In this document: piece by piece, positions 6,790 to 13,182 of the stretch
How positions within the stretch are numbered: position 1 is the first letter of the stretch
Layout of the letters: every line of letters begins with the position of its first letter
Assembly: GCA_035524095.1 (NCBI GenBank)
Contig: DATKPK010000121.1
Location: 1-13,182 of the forward strand
DNA: 13,182 nucleotides
Source of the DNA: DATJUF01 sp035524095
GTDB lineage: Bacteria > Desulfobacterota > Binatia > Binatales > Binataceae
Reading direction: 5' to 3'
Notes under the pieces: model-generated
The model's input: the letters and a program-made list of their open reading frames with translations, nothing else
Told to the model about the DNA's origin: nothing
The model's database searches: none
Program-made: the position numbers and the translations under genes

Positions 6790-7554
6790 ATGGATAAGCA
6801 GCTGCTCCAGGTTGAAAACGTAACTGTCTCGTTTGACGGCTTCAAGGCGCTGGACAATGTAAGTATCGGAGCAGTTCCGACCAGCGTTCAGGTAGTGATT
6901 GGTCCAAACGGAGCCGGCAAATCCACCCTGATGGATACAATCATCGGCCGCGTGCGTCCGATTAGTGGACGGGTGATGTTCAAGGGCGCCGACATGGTGC
7001 GTCTGCCGGAATATGAGATTGTGCGGCGAGGCATCTGCCGAAAATTCCAGACACCAGGAATATTGCCTACTCTGACCGTCGAGGAGAATGTGGCTGTGGC
7101 GGCGAAGCGTAGCCGCGGATGGCTCGGATCATTCAAACGATCACTCAGTGCCGCTGAGCGCGACCACGTCCGTGAGATTCTTGAGATTATTGGATTAAGC
7201 GGCAAAAGCCAAATGCTGGCGGCTCATCTTGCGCACGGAGCCAAGCAATGGCTCGAAATCGGTATGGTCGTGTCGTCCAACGCAGAATTACTGTTACTCG
7301 ACGAGCCAGCGGCGGGCATGACACAGCAGGAGCGCGGGAAAACAGCGGAACTGATCAAAAGTCTCGCGCGGCGGCATTCGTTTATCGTAATTGATCACGA
7401 CATGGATTTCGTCGAGCAACTCGAAGCGCCAGTGAGCGTGTTACACATGGGGCGGATGCTCAAGCAGGGATCGATCGACGAAGTGCGGAACGATCCTCAA
7501 GTGCAATCGGTCTATCTGGGCCGGGTTGAGGAGGCAGACCTTGCTCAAGCTTGA
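6790..7554 (+). CDS. urtD: Urea ABC transporter ATP-binding protein UrtD
   Basis: Cytoplasmic ATPase that powers UrtBC together with UrtE; 254 residues. An open frame runs back to 6601 inside urtC, but the family start is MDKQLLQVENVTVSFDGFKA at ATG 6790. Walker A is GPNGAGKST (38-46), the Q-loop region RKFQTPGILPTLTVEENV (84-101), Walker B LLLLDEP (167-173) and the H-loop His203 in IDHDMDF. The signature region reads LAHGAKQWLEIGM (147-159). UrtD proteins usually have LSHGQKQWLEIGM (from memory), so Ser and Gln are both replaced by Ala here. RKFQTP and KQWLEIGM separate it from LivG. Its 3' end overlaps urtE by 14 bases. Confidence 0.93.
   Translation: MDKQLLQVENVTVSFDGFKALDNVSIGAVPTSVQVVIGPNGAGKSTLMDTIIGRVRPISGRVMFKGADMVRLPEYEIVRRGICRKFQTPGILPTLTVEENVAVAAKRSRGWLGSFKRSLSAAERDHVREILEIIGLSGKSQMLAAHLAHGAKQWLEIGMVVSSNAELLLLDEPAAGMTQQERGKTAELIKSLARRHSFIVIDHDMDFVEQLEAPVSVLHMGRMLKQGSIDEVRNDPQVQSVYLGRVEEADLAQA
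7528..7534 (+). promoter_or_regulatory. Ribosome binding site that sets the urtE start
   Basis: GAGGAGG inside the end of urtD lies 6 bases before TTG 7541, and the upstream TTG at 7526 precedes it. The spacing identifies 7541 as the urtE start. Confidence 0.75.
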
Positions 7555-8245
7555 ACGGGTCGGCGCGGCTTATGGAGCGAGCCCGATTCTCAACGAGATT
7601 CGCCTTGAGGTCAGATCCGGCGAAGCAATGGCTTTGCTCGGGCGCAATGGCGTAGGCAAGACTACATTACTGCGTACGATTGCTGGACTGCACCGAACGA
7701 CGGAAGGCAAGATCAACTTTGACGGAGAGGACGTCACTGCTCTGAGCGCCTTTCAGCGTGCTCGACGCGGAATTGCATTGGTTCCTCAGGGGCGCGGGAT
7801 ATTTCCACATCTTACAGTAGAAGAGAATCTGACGCTCGGTTTATCATCGCTGACCGGCCGCGACACGCCGATTCGCACTATTCAGCCATTCGTTTATGAA
7901 ATGTTTCCGGTGCTGGTAAAGTACCGAGCGCGCAAAGGCGGTGCCTTGAGTGGCGGCGAACAGCAACAGCTCGCGATCGGACGGGCGCTGGTGGCGCAAC
8001 CTAAATTACTTCTGCTTGACGAGCCGACTGAAGGAATTCAGCCGTCGATTGTGCAGGAGATTGGCAACGCCTTGACCCGGATTCGTAGAGAATTGAAGAT
8101 TGCAGTGATCCTCGTGGAGCAATTTTTGAAGTTTGCGTGGTCAATTACAGACAACTATTCCGTGATGCAGCGTGGGCGTATTGTACGCAGTGGCGATACA
8201 AAAACTGAATCACCAGAAGCGGTAACTCATCTTCTGAATATATGA
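7541..8245 (+). CDS. urtE: Urea ABC transporter ATP-binding protein UrtE
   Basis: Second cytoplasmic ATPase of the urea importer (LivF/UrtE type), 234 residues from TTG 7541. That start is preferred over the in-frame TTG 7526 because GAGGAGG stands 6 bases before it and because MLKLERVGAAYGASPIL aligns with the usual N-terminus. Walker A is GRNGVGKTT (34-42), the Q-loop Gln83 is in VPQGRGIFP, the signature LSGGEQQQLAIGRAL is at 136-150, and Walker B LLLLDEPTEGIQPSI at 156-170. The position after beta-strand 6 reads LVEQ, with Gln where many ATPases have His, as is usual in the LivF/UrtE group. It starts inside urtD and stops 16 bases before ureA, linking transporter and urease in one transcription unit. 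Confidence 0.94.
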   Translation: MLKLERVGAAYGASPILNEIRLEVRSGEAMALLGRNGVGKTTLLRTIAGLHRTTEGKINFDGEDVTALSAFQRARRGIALVPQGRGIFPHLTVEENLTLGLSSLTGRDTPIRTIQPFVYEMFPVLVKYRARKGGALSGGEQQQLAIGRALVAQPKLLLLDEPTEGIQPSIVQEIGNALTRIRRELKIAVILVEQFLKFAWSITDNYSVMQRGRIVRSGDTKTESPEAVTHLLNI

Positions 8246-8261
8246 ATCTAGCGGACGCCCA

Positions 8262-8564
8262 ATGAGGCTAACGCCCAGAGAAATCGATAAACTGCTCATC
8301 TTTACCGCAGCCGAGGTCGCACGCCGCCGCCGGAGCCGCGGCCTGAAGCTCAATTATCCCGAGGCCACGGCATTGATCTCGGCGGAGGTGCTCGAGGTAA
8401 TTCGCGACGGGCTTTCATTGGCCGATGTGGTAGCCTTTGGCACTACGATCCTGAGCCGCGATGAAGTGATGGAGGGTGTCCCTGAGATGCTAGCTGAAAT
8501 TCAAGTTGAAGGGACATTCCCCGACGGCACGAAGCTAGTTACGGTCCATCGGCCGATTCGATGA
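8262..8564 (+). CDS. ureA: Urease gamma subunit UreA
   Basis: Smallest structural subunit of urease, 100 residues, the normal length of a separate gamma chain. It begins MRLTPREIDKLLIFTAAEVA and carries RGLKLNYPEATALIS, RDEVMEGVPEM and TFPDGTKLVTVHRPIR at the C-terminus, all family hallmarks. It packs with UreB and UreC in the (abc)3 enzyme; it holds no nickel ligands. Gamma and beta chains are separate genes here, as in most bacteria, not fused as in Helicobacter. The Shine-Dalgarno match is poor, so translation may depend on ribosomes leaving urtE 16 bases earlier. Confidence 0.97.
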   Translation: MRLTPREIDKLLIFTAAEVARRRRSRGLKLNYPEATALISAEVLEVIRDGLSLADVVAFGTTILSRDEVMEGVPEMLAEIQVEGTFPDGTKLVTVHRPIR

Positions 8565-8588
8565 TCGGCAGACTGAGACTATCAACTT

Positions 8589-8960
8589 ATGATACCAGGC
8601 GAATATCTACTCGCTGAGGGCGACATCATCGCCAACGCGGAGCGTGAGACGCTCGAAATCGAAGTAGTGAATACTGGTGACCGTCCGATTCAAGTCGGAT
8701 CGCACTTCCACTTCTTTGAGGTCAACAAAGCCCTGCGATTCAATCGAGCCCGAGCTTTCGGCATGCGATTGAACATTCCTTCGGGGACAGCGGTGCGCTT
8801 CGAACCGGGGGATGACAAGCGCGTTGTGCTGGTGCGTATAGGCGGAGCGGGGATCGTACATGGACTGAACGGGCTTACATCAGGGCAGGCGACCGAAGAG
8901 AGGAAAGCTGACGCATTACGGCTTGCGGCCGAACGCGGTTTTCTCGGAGCCGACAAGTGA
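8589..8960 (+). CDS. ureB: Urease beta subunit UreB
   Basis: Structural urease subunit, 123 residues, slightly longer than the roughly 100-110 typical of the bacterial beta chain. The N-terminus MIPGEYLLAEGDIIANA, the core VVNTGDRPIQVGSHFHFFEVN, GMRLNIPSGTAVRFEPGD and the end VHGLNGLTSGQA are standard. The extra residues (EERKADALRLAAERGFLGAD) form a charged C-terminal helix. It lies 24 bases after ureA, and its TGA overlaps the GTG of ureC (GTGA), a classic coupling that keeps subunit ratios equal. Confidence 0.97.
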   Translation: MIPGEYLLAEGDIIANAERETLEIEVVNTGDRPIQVGSHFHFFEVNKALRFNRARAFGMRLNIPSGTAVRFEPGDDKRVVLVRIGGAGIVHGLNGLTSGQATEERKADALRLAAERGFLGADK

Positions 8961-10675
8961 CGCTGCGTATCCCGCGCCTGCAGTATGCGGATCTCTATGG
9001 TCCCACTACGGGCGATCGCATTCGGCTCGCTGATACCGGCCTTTTGATCGCAATTGAGCGAGACTTAACGCTGGCAGGCGAGGAGGCGAAGTTCGGAGGC
9101 GGCAAGAACCTGCGCGACGGCATGGGCCAATCAGGCAGTGTGTCGGCGGCAGCGGGCGGACTCGATCTGGTCGTCACCAATGCAGTGATTCTTGATCATT
9201 GGGGAATAGTGAAAGCGGATATCGGTATTCGCGCCGGACGAATCGTCGCGATTGGCAAAGCCGGCAATCCGGACATCATGGACGGCGTTACGCCCGGAAT
9301 GGCAGTGGGCGCGGGGACTGAGGTTATCGCGGCGGAGAACTGTATAGTAACTGCCGGGGCAATCGACGCTCACGTTCATTTCATCTGTCCGCAGCTCGCG
9401 TGGGAGGCATTGTCGGCGGGCATTACCACTTTACTTGGGGGTGGCACGGGTCCAGCAACAGGGACTGACGCGACTACCTGCACGCCGGGACCGTGGAATA
9501 TTCATCGAATGTTGCAAGCGGCGGAAGGGCTCCCAGTTAATCTAGGCTTTCTTGGCAAAGGAAATTGCTCGGAGCCGGTGCCATTGCGCGAACAGATCGA
9601 AGCTGGCGCGATCGGCCTCAAGCTGCACGAGGACTGGGGCACAACGCCTGCGGCGATCGATTGTGCATTGTCGGTAGCTGAAGCCTACGACGTACAGGTG
9701 GCTATTCACACCGACACGCTGAACGAAGCGGGGTTCGTGCAAGACTCGATCGACGCATTCAAAGGGCGCACGATTCACACTTACCATACTGAGGGTGCAG
9801 GTGGCGGTCATGCACCCGACATCATTAAGGTATGCGGGGAACCCTACTGCCTGCCCTCCTCTACTAATCCTACGATGCCATTCACGGTCAATACACTCGG
9901 CGAGCATCTGGATATGTTGATGGTGTGCCATCATCTCGATCCCAACGTGCCCGAGGACGTGGCATTCGCAGAATCACGCATACGGGCCGAGACGATCGCA
10001 GCCGAAGATATCCTGCATGATCTAGGGGCGATCAGCATGATGTCGTCGGATTCGCAGGCAATGGGGCGGATCGGTGAAGTAGTAATCCGCACATGGCAAA
10101 CGGCTGATAAGATGAAGGCGCAGCGTGGTGCTCTCGAAGGAGAGGCAGCGGGATCAGATAACGTCCGGGCGCGCCGTTATGTAGCTAAATATACCATCAA
10201 CCCGGCGATCGCCCATGGGATTTCTCACGATGTTGGCTCGCTTGCAGCAGGCAAAGTGGCCGACATGGTGATTTGGAAGCCGGCCTTTTTCGGTGTCAAA
10301 CCCGAGTTGGTAATCAAGAGCGGGATGATTGCGTGGGCCGCAATGGGCGATCCCAATGCCTCGATTCCGACGCCGGAGCCAGTCATATACAGACCGATGT
10401 TTGCGGCACTCGGACGAGCGCTTGGAGAGACCTCTTTGACCTTTCTGTCGACGGCGGCCTTCGACGCTGGGGTGCATCAGCATCTAGGCTTGACGCGCAA
10501 AGCGGTGGCCGTGAATCATTGCCGCGGATTAGGCAAGCGCGACATGATTAACAATGAATTTCTCCCGCGAATCGAGGTCGATGCGGAGACCTACGAAGTG
10601 CGTGCTAATGGAGAATTGCTCACTTGTGAACCAGCGGTGCGGCTGCCGATGGCACAGCGCTATTTTTTGTTCTGA
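8957..10675 (+). CDS. ureC: Urease alpha (catalytic) subunit UreC
   Basis: Catalytic subunit that hydrolyses urea to ammonia and carbamate; 572 residues, within the usual 566-573. All active-site residues are present with a constant +5 shift from Klebsiella numbering: His139 and His141 (DAHVHF), the carbamylated nickel-bridging Lys222 and His224 (GLKLHEDWG), His251 (AIHTDTLNEAGF), His277 (YHTEGAGGGH), the flap Cys324 and His325 (MVCHHLD) and Asp365 (SSDSQAMG). It should therefore be active once loaded with two nickel ions. The GTG start overlaps the ureB stop by 4 bases. The flap segment and the C-terminal LPMAQRYFLF are typical. ureE follows after 2 bases. Confidence 0.98.
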   Translation: MTLRIPRLQYADLYGPTTGDRIRLADTGLLIAIERDLTLAGEEAKFGGGKNLRDGMGQSGSVSAAAGGLDLVVTNAVILDHWGIVKADIGIRAGRIVAIGKAGNPDIMDGVTPGMAVGAGTEVIAAENCIVTAGAIDAHVHFICPQLAWEALSAGITTLLGGGTGPATGTDATTCTPGPWNIHRMLQAAEGLPVNLGFLGKGNCSEPVPLREQIEAGAIGLKLHEDWGTTPAAIDCALSVAEAYDVQVAIHTDTLNEAGFVQDSIDAFKGRTIHTYHTEGAGGGHAPDIIKVCGEPYCLPSSTNPTMPFTVNTLGEHLDMLMVCHHLDPNVPEDVAFAESRIRAETIAAEDILHDLGAISMMSSDSQAMGRIGEVVIRTWQTADKMKAQRGALEGEAAGSDNVRARRYVAKYTINPAIAHGISHDVGSLAAGKVADMVIWKPAFFGVKPELVIKSGMIAWAAMGDPNASIPTPEPVIYRPMFAALGRALGETSLTFLSTAAFDAGVHQHLGLTRKAVAVNHCRGLGKRDMINNEFLPRIEVDAETYEVRANGELLTCEPAVRLPMAQRYFLF

Positions 10676-10677
10676 TC

Positions 10678-11124
10678 ATGCTTGTGATCGAAAAGCTACC
10701 GGGCACGGATGCATGCATCAATCTGACAAAGCATGAACGCGACACTATAGTAATGACCTTCGAGGAGCGGCGTTGGCTGCGACGGAAGGCGACGACCGCG
10801 GCCGGACGGGCGATCGCGCTGGCGCTGCCAACGGGCTCGAGGATCGATCCTGGGGCAATTTTAGCTGTTGAGCCGAACTGGTATTTGCAAGTTGAGGCAG
10901 CTAGAGAACCAGTGCTAGTTGTTTATCCTGAGGATCGGGATATGGCGATTCGCGTCGCGTTCGAGGTCGGCAATCATCATTTCCCTCTGGCGCTTGATGG
11001 CAAGAACCTCGTGGTCCCCGATGATACTGCCATGACGCAATTGCTCTCGCGGCTTGATGTGCCATGGGAACGGAAAGACATAGTATTTGACCCGATCGGC
11101 CGAGGCCACAGCCATGACGATTGA
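10678..11124 (+). CDS. ureE: Urease accessory nickel chaperone UreE
   Basis: Cytoplasmic metallochaperone that delivers nickel to the UreG-containing activation complex; 148 residues. The N-terminal domain begins MLVIEKLPG. The metal-binding domain contains VGNHHFPL (His100/His101), the position of the family's conserved interface histidine, and LDVPWERKDIVFDP near the end. The C-terminal tail is short, GRGHSHDD (two His), not the long His-rich tail seen in Klebsiella; it may bind nickel but should store little. It starts 2 bases after the ureC stop without a clear ribosome site, so coupling is likely. Its last 11 bases overlap ureF. Confidence 0.93.
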   Translation: MLVIEKLPGTDACINLTKHERDTIVMTFEERRWLRRKATTAAGRAIALALPTGSRIDPGAILAVEPNWYLQVEAAREPVLVVYPEDRDMAIRVAFEVGNHHFPLALDGKNLVVPDDTAMTQLLSRLDVPWERKDIVFDPIGRGHSHDD

Positions 11125-11803
11125 GACATTACTGAGCCTGCTGCAGTTCAGCGACGGACTCTTTCCGGCGGGGGCGTATGCTCATTCGTTCGGGCTTGAG
11201 ACTGTTATCGACGAGGAACGAGTGACTAATGCCGCCAGCGCCGAGAAGATCCTGCGCGCGCATCTTGAAGGAAACGTTGGTCCGTGTGATGCGGTGTATG
11301 CGGTCAACGCCCTACGGGCGATATTGGCCGATGATGGAGACGCATGTATCGAGCTGGACATTAAGCTGGACGCCATCAAAAGTGCAGCGGAACCGCGCGA
11401 GGCAAGCCGGCAGCTCGGGCGGCAAACACTAAGAATTGCAGACACACTAATTGGCCGTAGCTCACTGAGTAGATATGCACGGTCGGTAGATGCCGGATTG
11501 ACGCCGGGCCATCATGCAGTCGTTTTTGGAATTATTGGCGGCGCGTGCGGATGGTCAGAAGAGGCAACCGCGGCGGCATTACTCTATGCTTCCGCAGCGG
11601 GAATCGTTGGGGCCGCGACACGACTGATACCACTAGGACAGACTCAAGCACAACGCTTGATTAGTAACGCTTCGGGACTGATTGCGCGGCTCGCCGAAGA
11701 GGCGACGAAACAGACTACCGAAGAAGCATTTACTTTTGCTCCGGGACTGGAAATCGCCGCAATGAAACACGCTCATCTCGAGGCGCGGCTATTCAAATCA
11801 TGA
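11114..11803 (+). CDS. ureF: Urease accessory protein UreF
   Basis: All-helical activation factor that bridges UreD and the GTPase UreG, and is thought to control GTP hydrolysis and nickel transfer; 229 residues. ATG 11114 is preferred to the in-frame ATG 11087 because MTIETLLSLLQFSDGLFPAG matches the family N-terminus. Hallmarks are FPAGAYAHSFGLE (17-29), PREASRQLGRQTL, TPGHHAVVFG, GAATRLIPLGQTQAQ and a C-terminal HAHLEARLFKS, where HE.L..RLF.S is usual. The gene overlaps ureE by 11 bases and ureG by 4 (ATGA). Confidence 0.95.
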   Translation: MTIETLLSLLQFSDGLFPAGAYAHSFGLETVIDEERVTNAASAEKILRAHLEGNVGPCDAVYAVNALRAILADDGDACIELDIKLDAIKSAAEPREASRQLGRQTLRIADTLIGRSSLSRYARSVDAGLTPGHHAVVFGIIGGACGWSEEATAAALLYASAAGIVGAATRLIPLGQTQAQRLISNASGLIARLAEEATKQTTEEAFTFAPGLEIAAMKHAHLEARLFKS

Positions 11804-12411
11804 TTCCAAAACCGCTCAAGCTAGGGGTCGGCGGCCCAGTTGGTTCCGGTAAGACTGCACTGGTCGAGTGGCTATGCCGGACGATGCATGGACCACGGCA
11901 AGTTGCGGTTATTACTAATGATATCTATACACGCGAGGACGCCGATTTTCTCACACGGCGCGGGGCGCTACCACCGGAGAGGATACTGGGAGTAGAAACC
12001 GGTGGATGCCCGCATACGGCGATTCGCGAGGATGCGTCGGTAAATCTCGAAGCGTCGCGGCAGCTGATCGAGCGATTCCCGGATCTGGATTTGCTGGTGA
12101 TCGAAAGTGGCGGAGATAATCTCGCGGCTACGTTTAGTCCTGAGTTGGTAGACGCGACTATCTATGTAATTGATGTGGCTGAGGGCGATAAAATCCCCCG
12201 CAAGGGCGGGCCCGGAATTATGAAATCGGGCTTGCTGATTATCAACAAAATCGATCTGGCACCTTACGTCGGAGCGGACCTTGCCGTGATGGAGCGGGAT
12301 GCGCGGCGTGCACGCGGAGAGCGTCCCTTTGTTTTCACTAATCTCAGAGAAGGGCGCGGAGTCGATCAGATCGTCAGCTGGATTACCCGCGAACTGCTCT
12401 TCGAAAACTAG
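11800..12411 (+). CDS. ureG: Urease accessory GTPase UreG
   Basis: SIMIBI-class GTPase that drives nickel insertion into urease; 203 residues, normal length. The P-loop GGPVGSGKT is at 11-19, the metal-binding Cys70-Pro-His72 in GVETGGCPHTAIRED, the G3-like ESGGDNL at 102-108, and the base-recognition NKID at 149-152. No His-rich N-terminal extension is present. It starts at the ATGA overlap with ureF. A long same-strand reading frame with clear UreD homology appears directly after its stop and probably begins inside its 3' end. Confidence 0.97.
   Translation: MIPKPLKLGVGGPVGSGKTALVEWLCRTMHGPRQVAVITNDIYTREDADFLTRRGALPPERILGVETGGCPHTAIREDASVNLEASRQLIERFPDLDLLVIESGGDNLAATFSPELVDATIYVIDVAEGDKIPRKGGPGIMKSGLLIINKIDLAPYVGADLAVMERDARRARGERPFVFTNLREGRGVDQIVSWITRELLFEN
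12316..12321 (+). promoter_or_regulatory. Candidate ribosome binding site for ureD inside ureG
   Basis: GGAGAG within the ureG coding sequence is 7 bases before an in-frame TTG at 12329. It is the best-placed Shine-Dalgarno sequence for any start of the ureD frame upstream of the conserved N-terminus. Confidence 0.4.
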
Positions 12412-13182
12412 CCGAATCGGGCGCGACGGCCTGCTCGAACTATGCTTTCGGCAGGTAGACGGGAAGACCATCCTCGATCGTCGGCGCTTTGAGCATCCGC
12501 TGCAGGCCATGGAGCCGTTCCGTGCAGCGGATGGATCGCTATGCCTGATGATGCTGAATATCAGTGGCGGGATGGTGGGAAGCGATCGGCTCACGACTGA
12601 GATCAACCTTGGAGCTGGTGCTCAAGCGGTACTGACTACCGCATCGGCAGCTAAGGCCTATCGCTCTGAGGGCGCGATAGCGTCGCAGCACACGGTAATC
12701 ACACTTGATGAAAATGCAGTACTGGAATATTTGCCGGACCATCTGATTCCGCATGCTGGGGCTGCGATTGAGCAAACGCTGAAGATCGAAATGGCTAAGG
12801 GCAGCCGCTCGATTGTCTACGATGCAATGGCGGCTGGGCGGATCGGGCGAGGTGAGCGTTGGCAATTTCGGACAATAACCTCAGAAGTGGCTATTAGCCA
12901 AAGTGGAAGGCCACGGTATATGAATCGGGCGCGGATTGAGCCCGCGTCGCAGCCGCTCGCCGACTTGGGGTGGATGGAAAACTGCAACTATCTCGCGACG
13001 ATGGTGATGGCCGGCGACGACGACCACGACTGGACTGGTCTCGCGATCGCGCTCCATCGTGCTCTGCAAGGAATCCGGGGCGTCCAAGGAAGCGCGAGTT
13101 GGATAGCACATGGTGGATGCGTCGCGCGCTTTATGAGCGTTAGTGCTGACGCGCTAAACCGCACGGCGATGAAGCTGTGGGC
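12329..13182 (+). CDS. ureD: Urease accessory protein UreD (3' end outside window; start uncertain)
   Basis: Scaffold protein (UreD, called UreH in some species) that binds apo-urease and recruits UreF and UreG. Homology begins at GRDGLLELCFRQVDGKTIL (12419 onward) and continues through PLQAMEPFRAADGSLCL, NISGGMVGSDRL, LTTASAAKAYRS, LEYLPDHLIPHAGA, the clear UreD series. The frame is open to the window end. The start is unclear: there is no ATG, GTG or TTG between 12329 and the conserved N-terminus, and the first in-frame ATG (12509) would remove about 30 conserved residues. TTG 12329 has GGAGAG 7 bases before it, adds 30 unconserved residues and overlaps ureG by 83 bases; GTG 12308 is a further option. 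A rare start such as CTG 12431 or ATC 12416, or a base error, is also possible. The identity is sure, the start is not. Confidence 0.85.
   Translation, partial: MFSLISEKGAESIRSSAGLPANCSSKTSRIGRDGLLELCFRQVDGKTILDRRRFEHPLQAMEPFRAADGSLCLMMLNISGGMVGSDRLTTEINLGAGAQAVLTTASAAKAYRSEGAIASQHTVITLDENAVLEYLPDHLIPHAGAAIEQTLKIEMAKGSRSIVYDAMAAGRIGRGERWQFRTITSEVAISQSGRPRYMNRARIEPASQPLADLGWMENCNYLATMVMAGDDDHDWTGLAIALHRALQGIRGVQGSASWIAHGGCVARFMSVSADALNRTAMKLW

Noticed and set aside
11087..11113. Earlier ATG for ureF at 11087
   Set aside because: It adds nine non-conserved residues overlapping ureE; MTIETLL from 11114 matches UreF proteins.
11968..12606. Long open frame (212 codons) on the minus strand opposite ureG and ureD
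   Set aside because: It spans two well-supported genes on the other strand and shows no domain-like sequence.
1..13182. CRISPR array, tRNA, rRNA, insertion sequence or phage gene
   Set aside because: No regular repeat-spacer pattern, cloverleaf, transposase motif or terminal inverted repeat was seen; the window is almost wholly filled by the urea genes.

Overview
The window holds one dense, single-strand (+) locus for urea scavenging and breakdown. The products point to a Gram-negative (diderm) bacterium: there is an outer-membrane beta-barrel porin with a terminal Phe, a Sec-type signal peptide on the periplasmic binding protein, and moderately GC-rich DNA (GC not counted) with frequent GTG and TTG starts. 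The lineage cannot be fixed from the sequence alone. The pairing of an FmdC-like porin with urtABCDE and urease genes resembles, from memory, what is described in Nitrospira and methylotrophs, but this locus could come from many uncultured soil or water groups.

Layout. (1) Positions 2-1465: the 3' part of a regulator gene in which the end of an OmpR/CadC-type winged-helix DNA-binding domain is joined through a linker to a complete AmiC/UrtA-type ligand-binding domain. (2) Positions 1466-1875: a 410-base non-coding region with 11-bp phased direct repeats next to a -10-like element, followed by several perfect inverted repeats. (3) Positions 1876-3393: an outer-membrane porin. (4) Positions 3459-8245: urtA, a perfect 11-bp hairpin, then urtB, urtC, urtD and urtE, a complete urea-type ABC importer. 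(5) Positions 8262-13182: ureA, ureB, ureC, ureE, ureF, ureG and ureD (the last cut by the window end), that is the three urease subunits and the nickel-insertion accessory proteins.

How it works together (inference from families). Urea, or a short amide, would cross the outer membrane through the porin, be captured by UrtA, and be pumped inward by UrtBC powered by UrtDE. UreABC, matured by UreDEFG with nickel, would hydrolyse it to ammonia and carbamate/CO2. From urtB on, gaps are 24 bases or less and several genes overlap, so the porin-urt-ure block probably forms one transcript of more than 11 kb. The upstream regulator carries a cytosolic relative of the transporter's own binding protein, so it probably senses the same class of ligand inside the cell and controls the block through the phased repeats.

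The most unusual points are the winged-helix/AmiC-UrtA fusion regulator, the 11-bp phased repeat array, the string of inverted repeats in the porin leader, and a ureD with no ATG, GTG or TTG near its homology start; its best candidate start is a TTG inside ureG.
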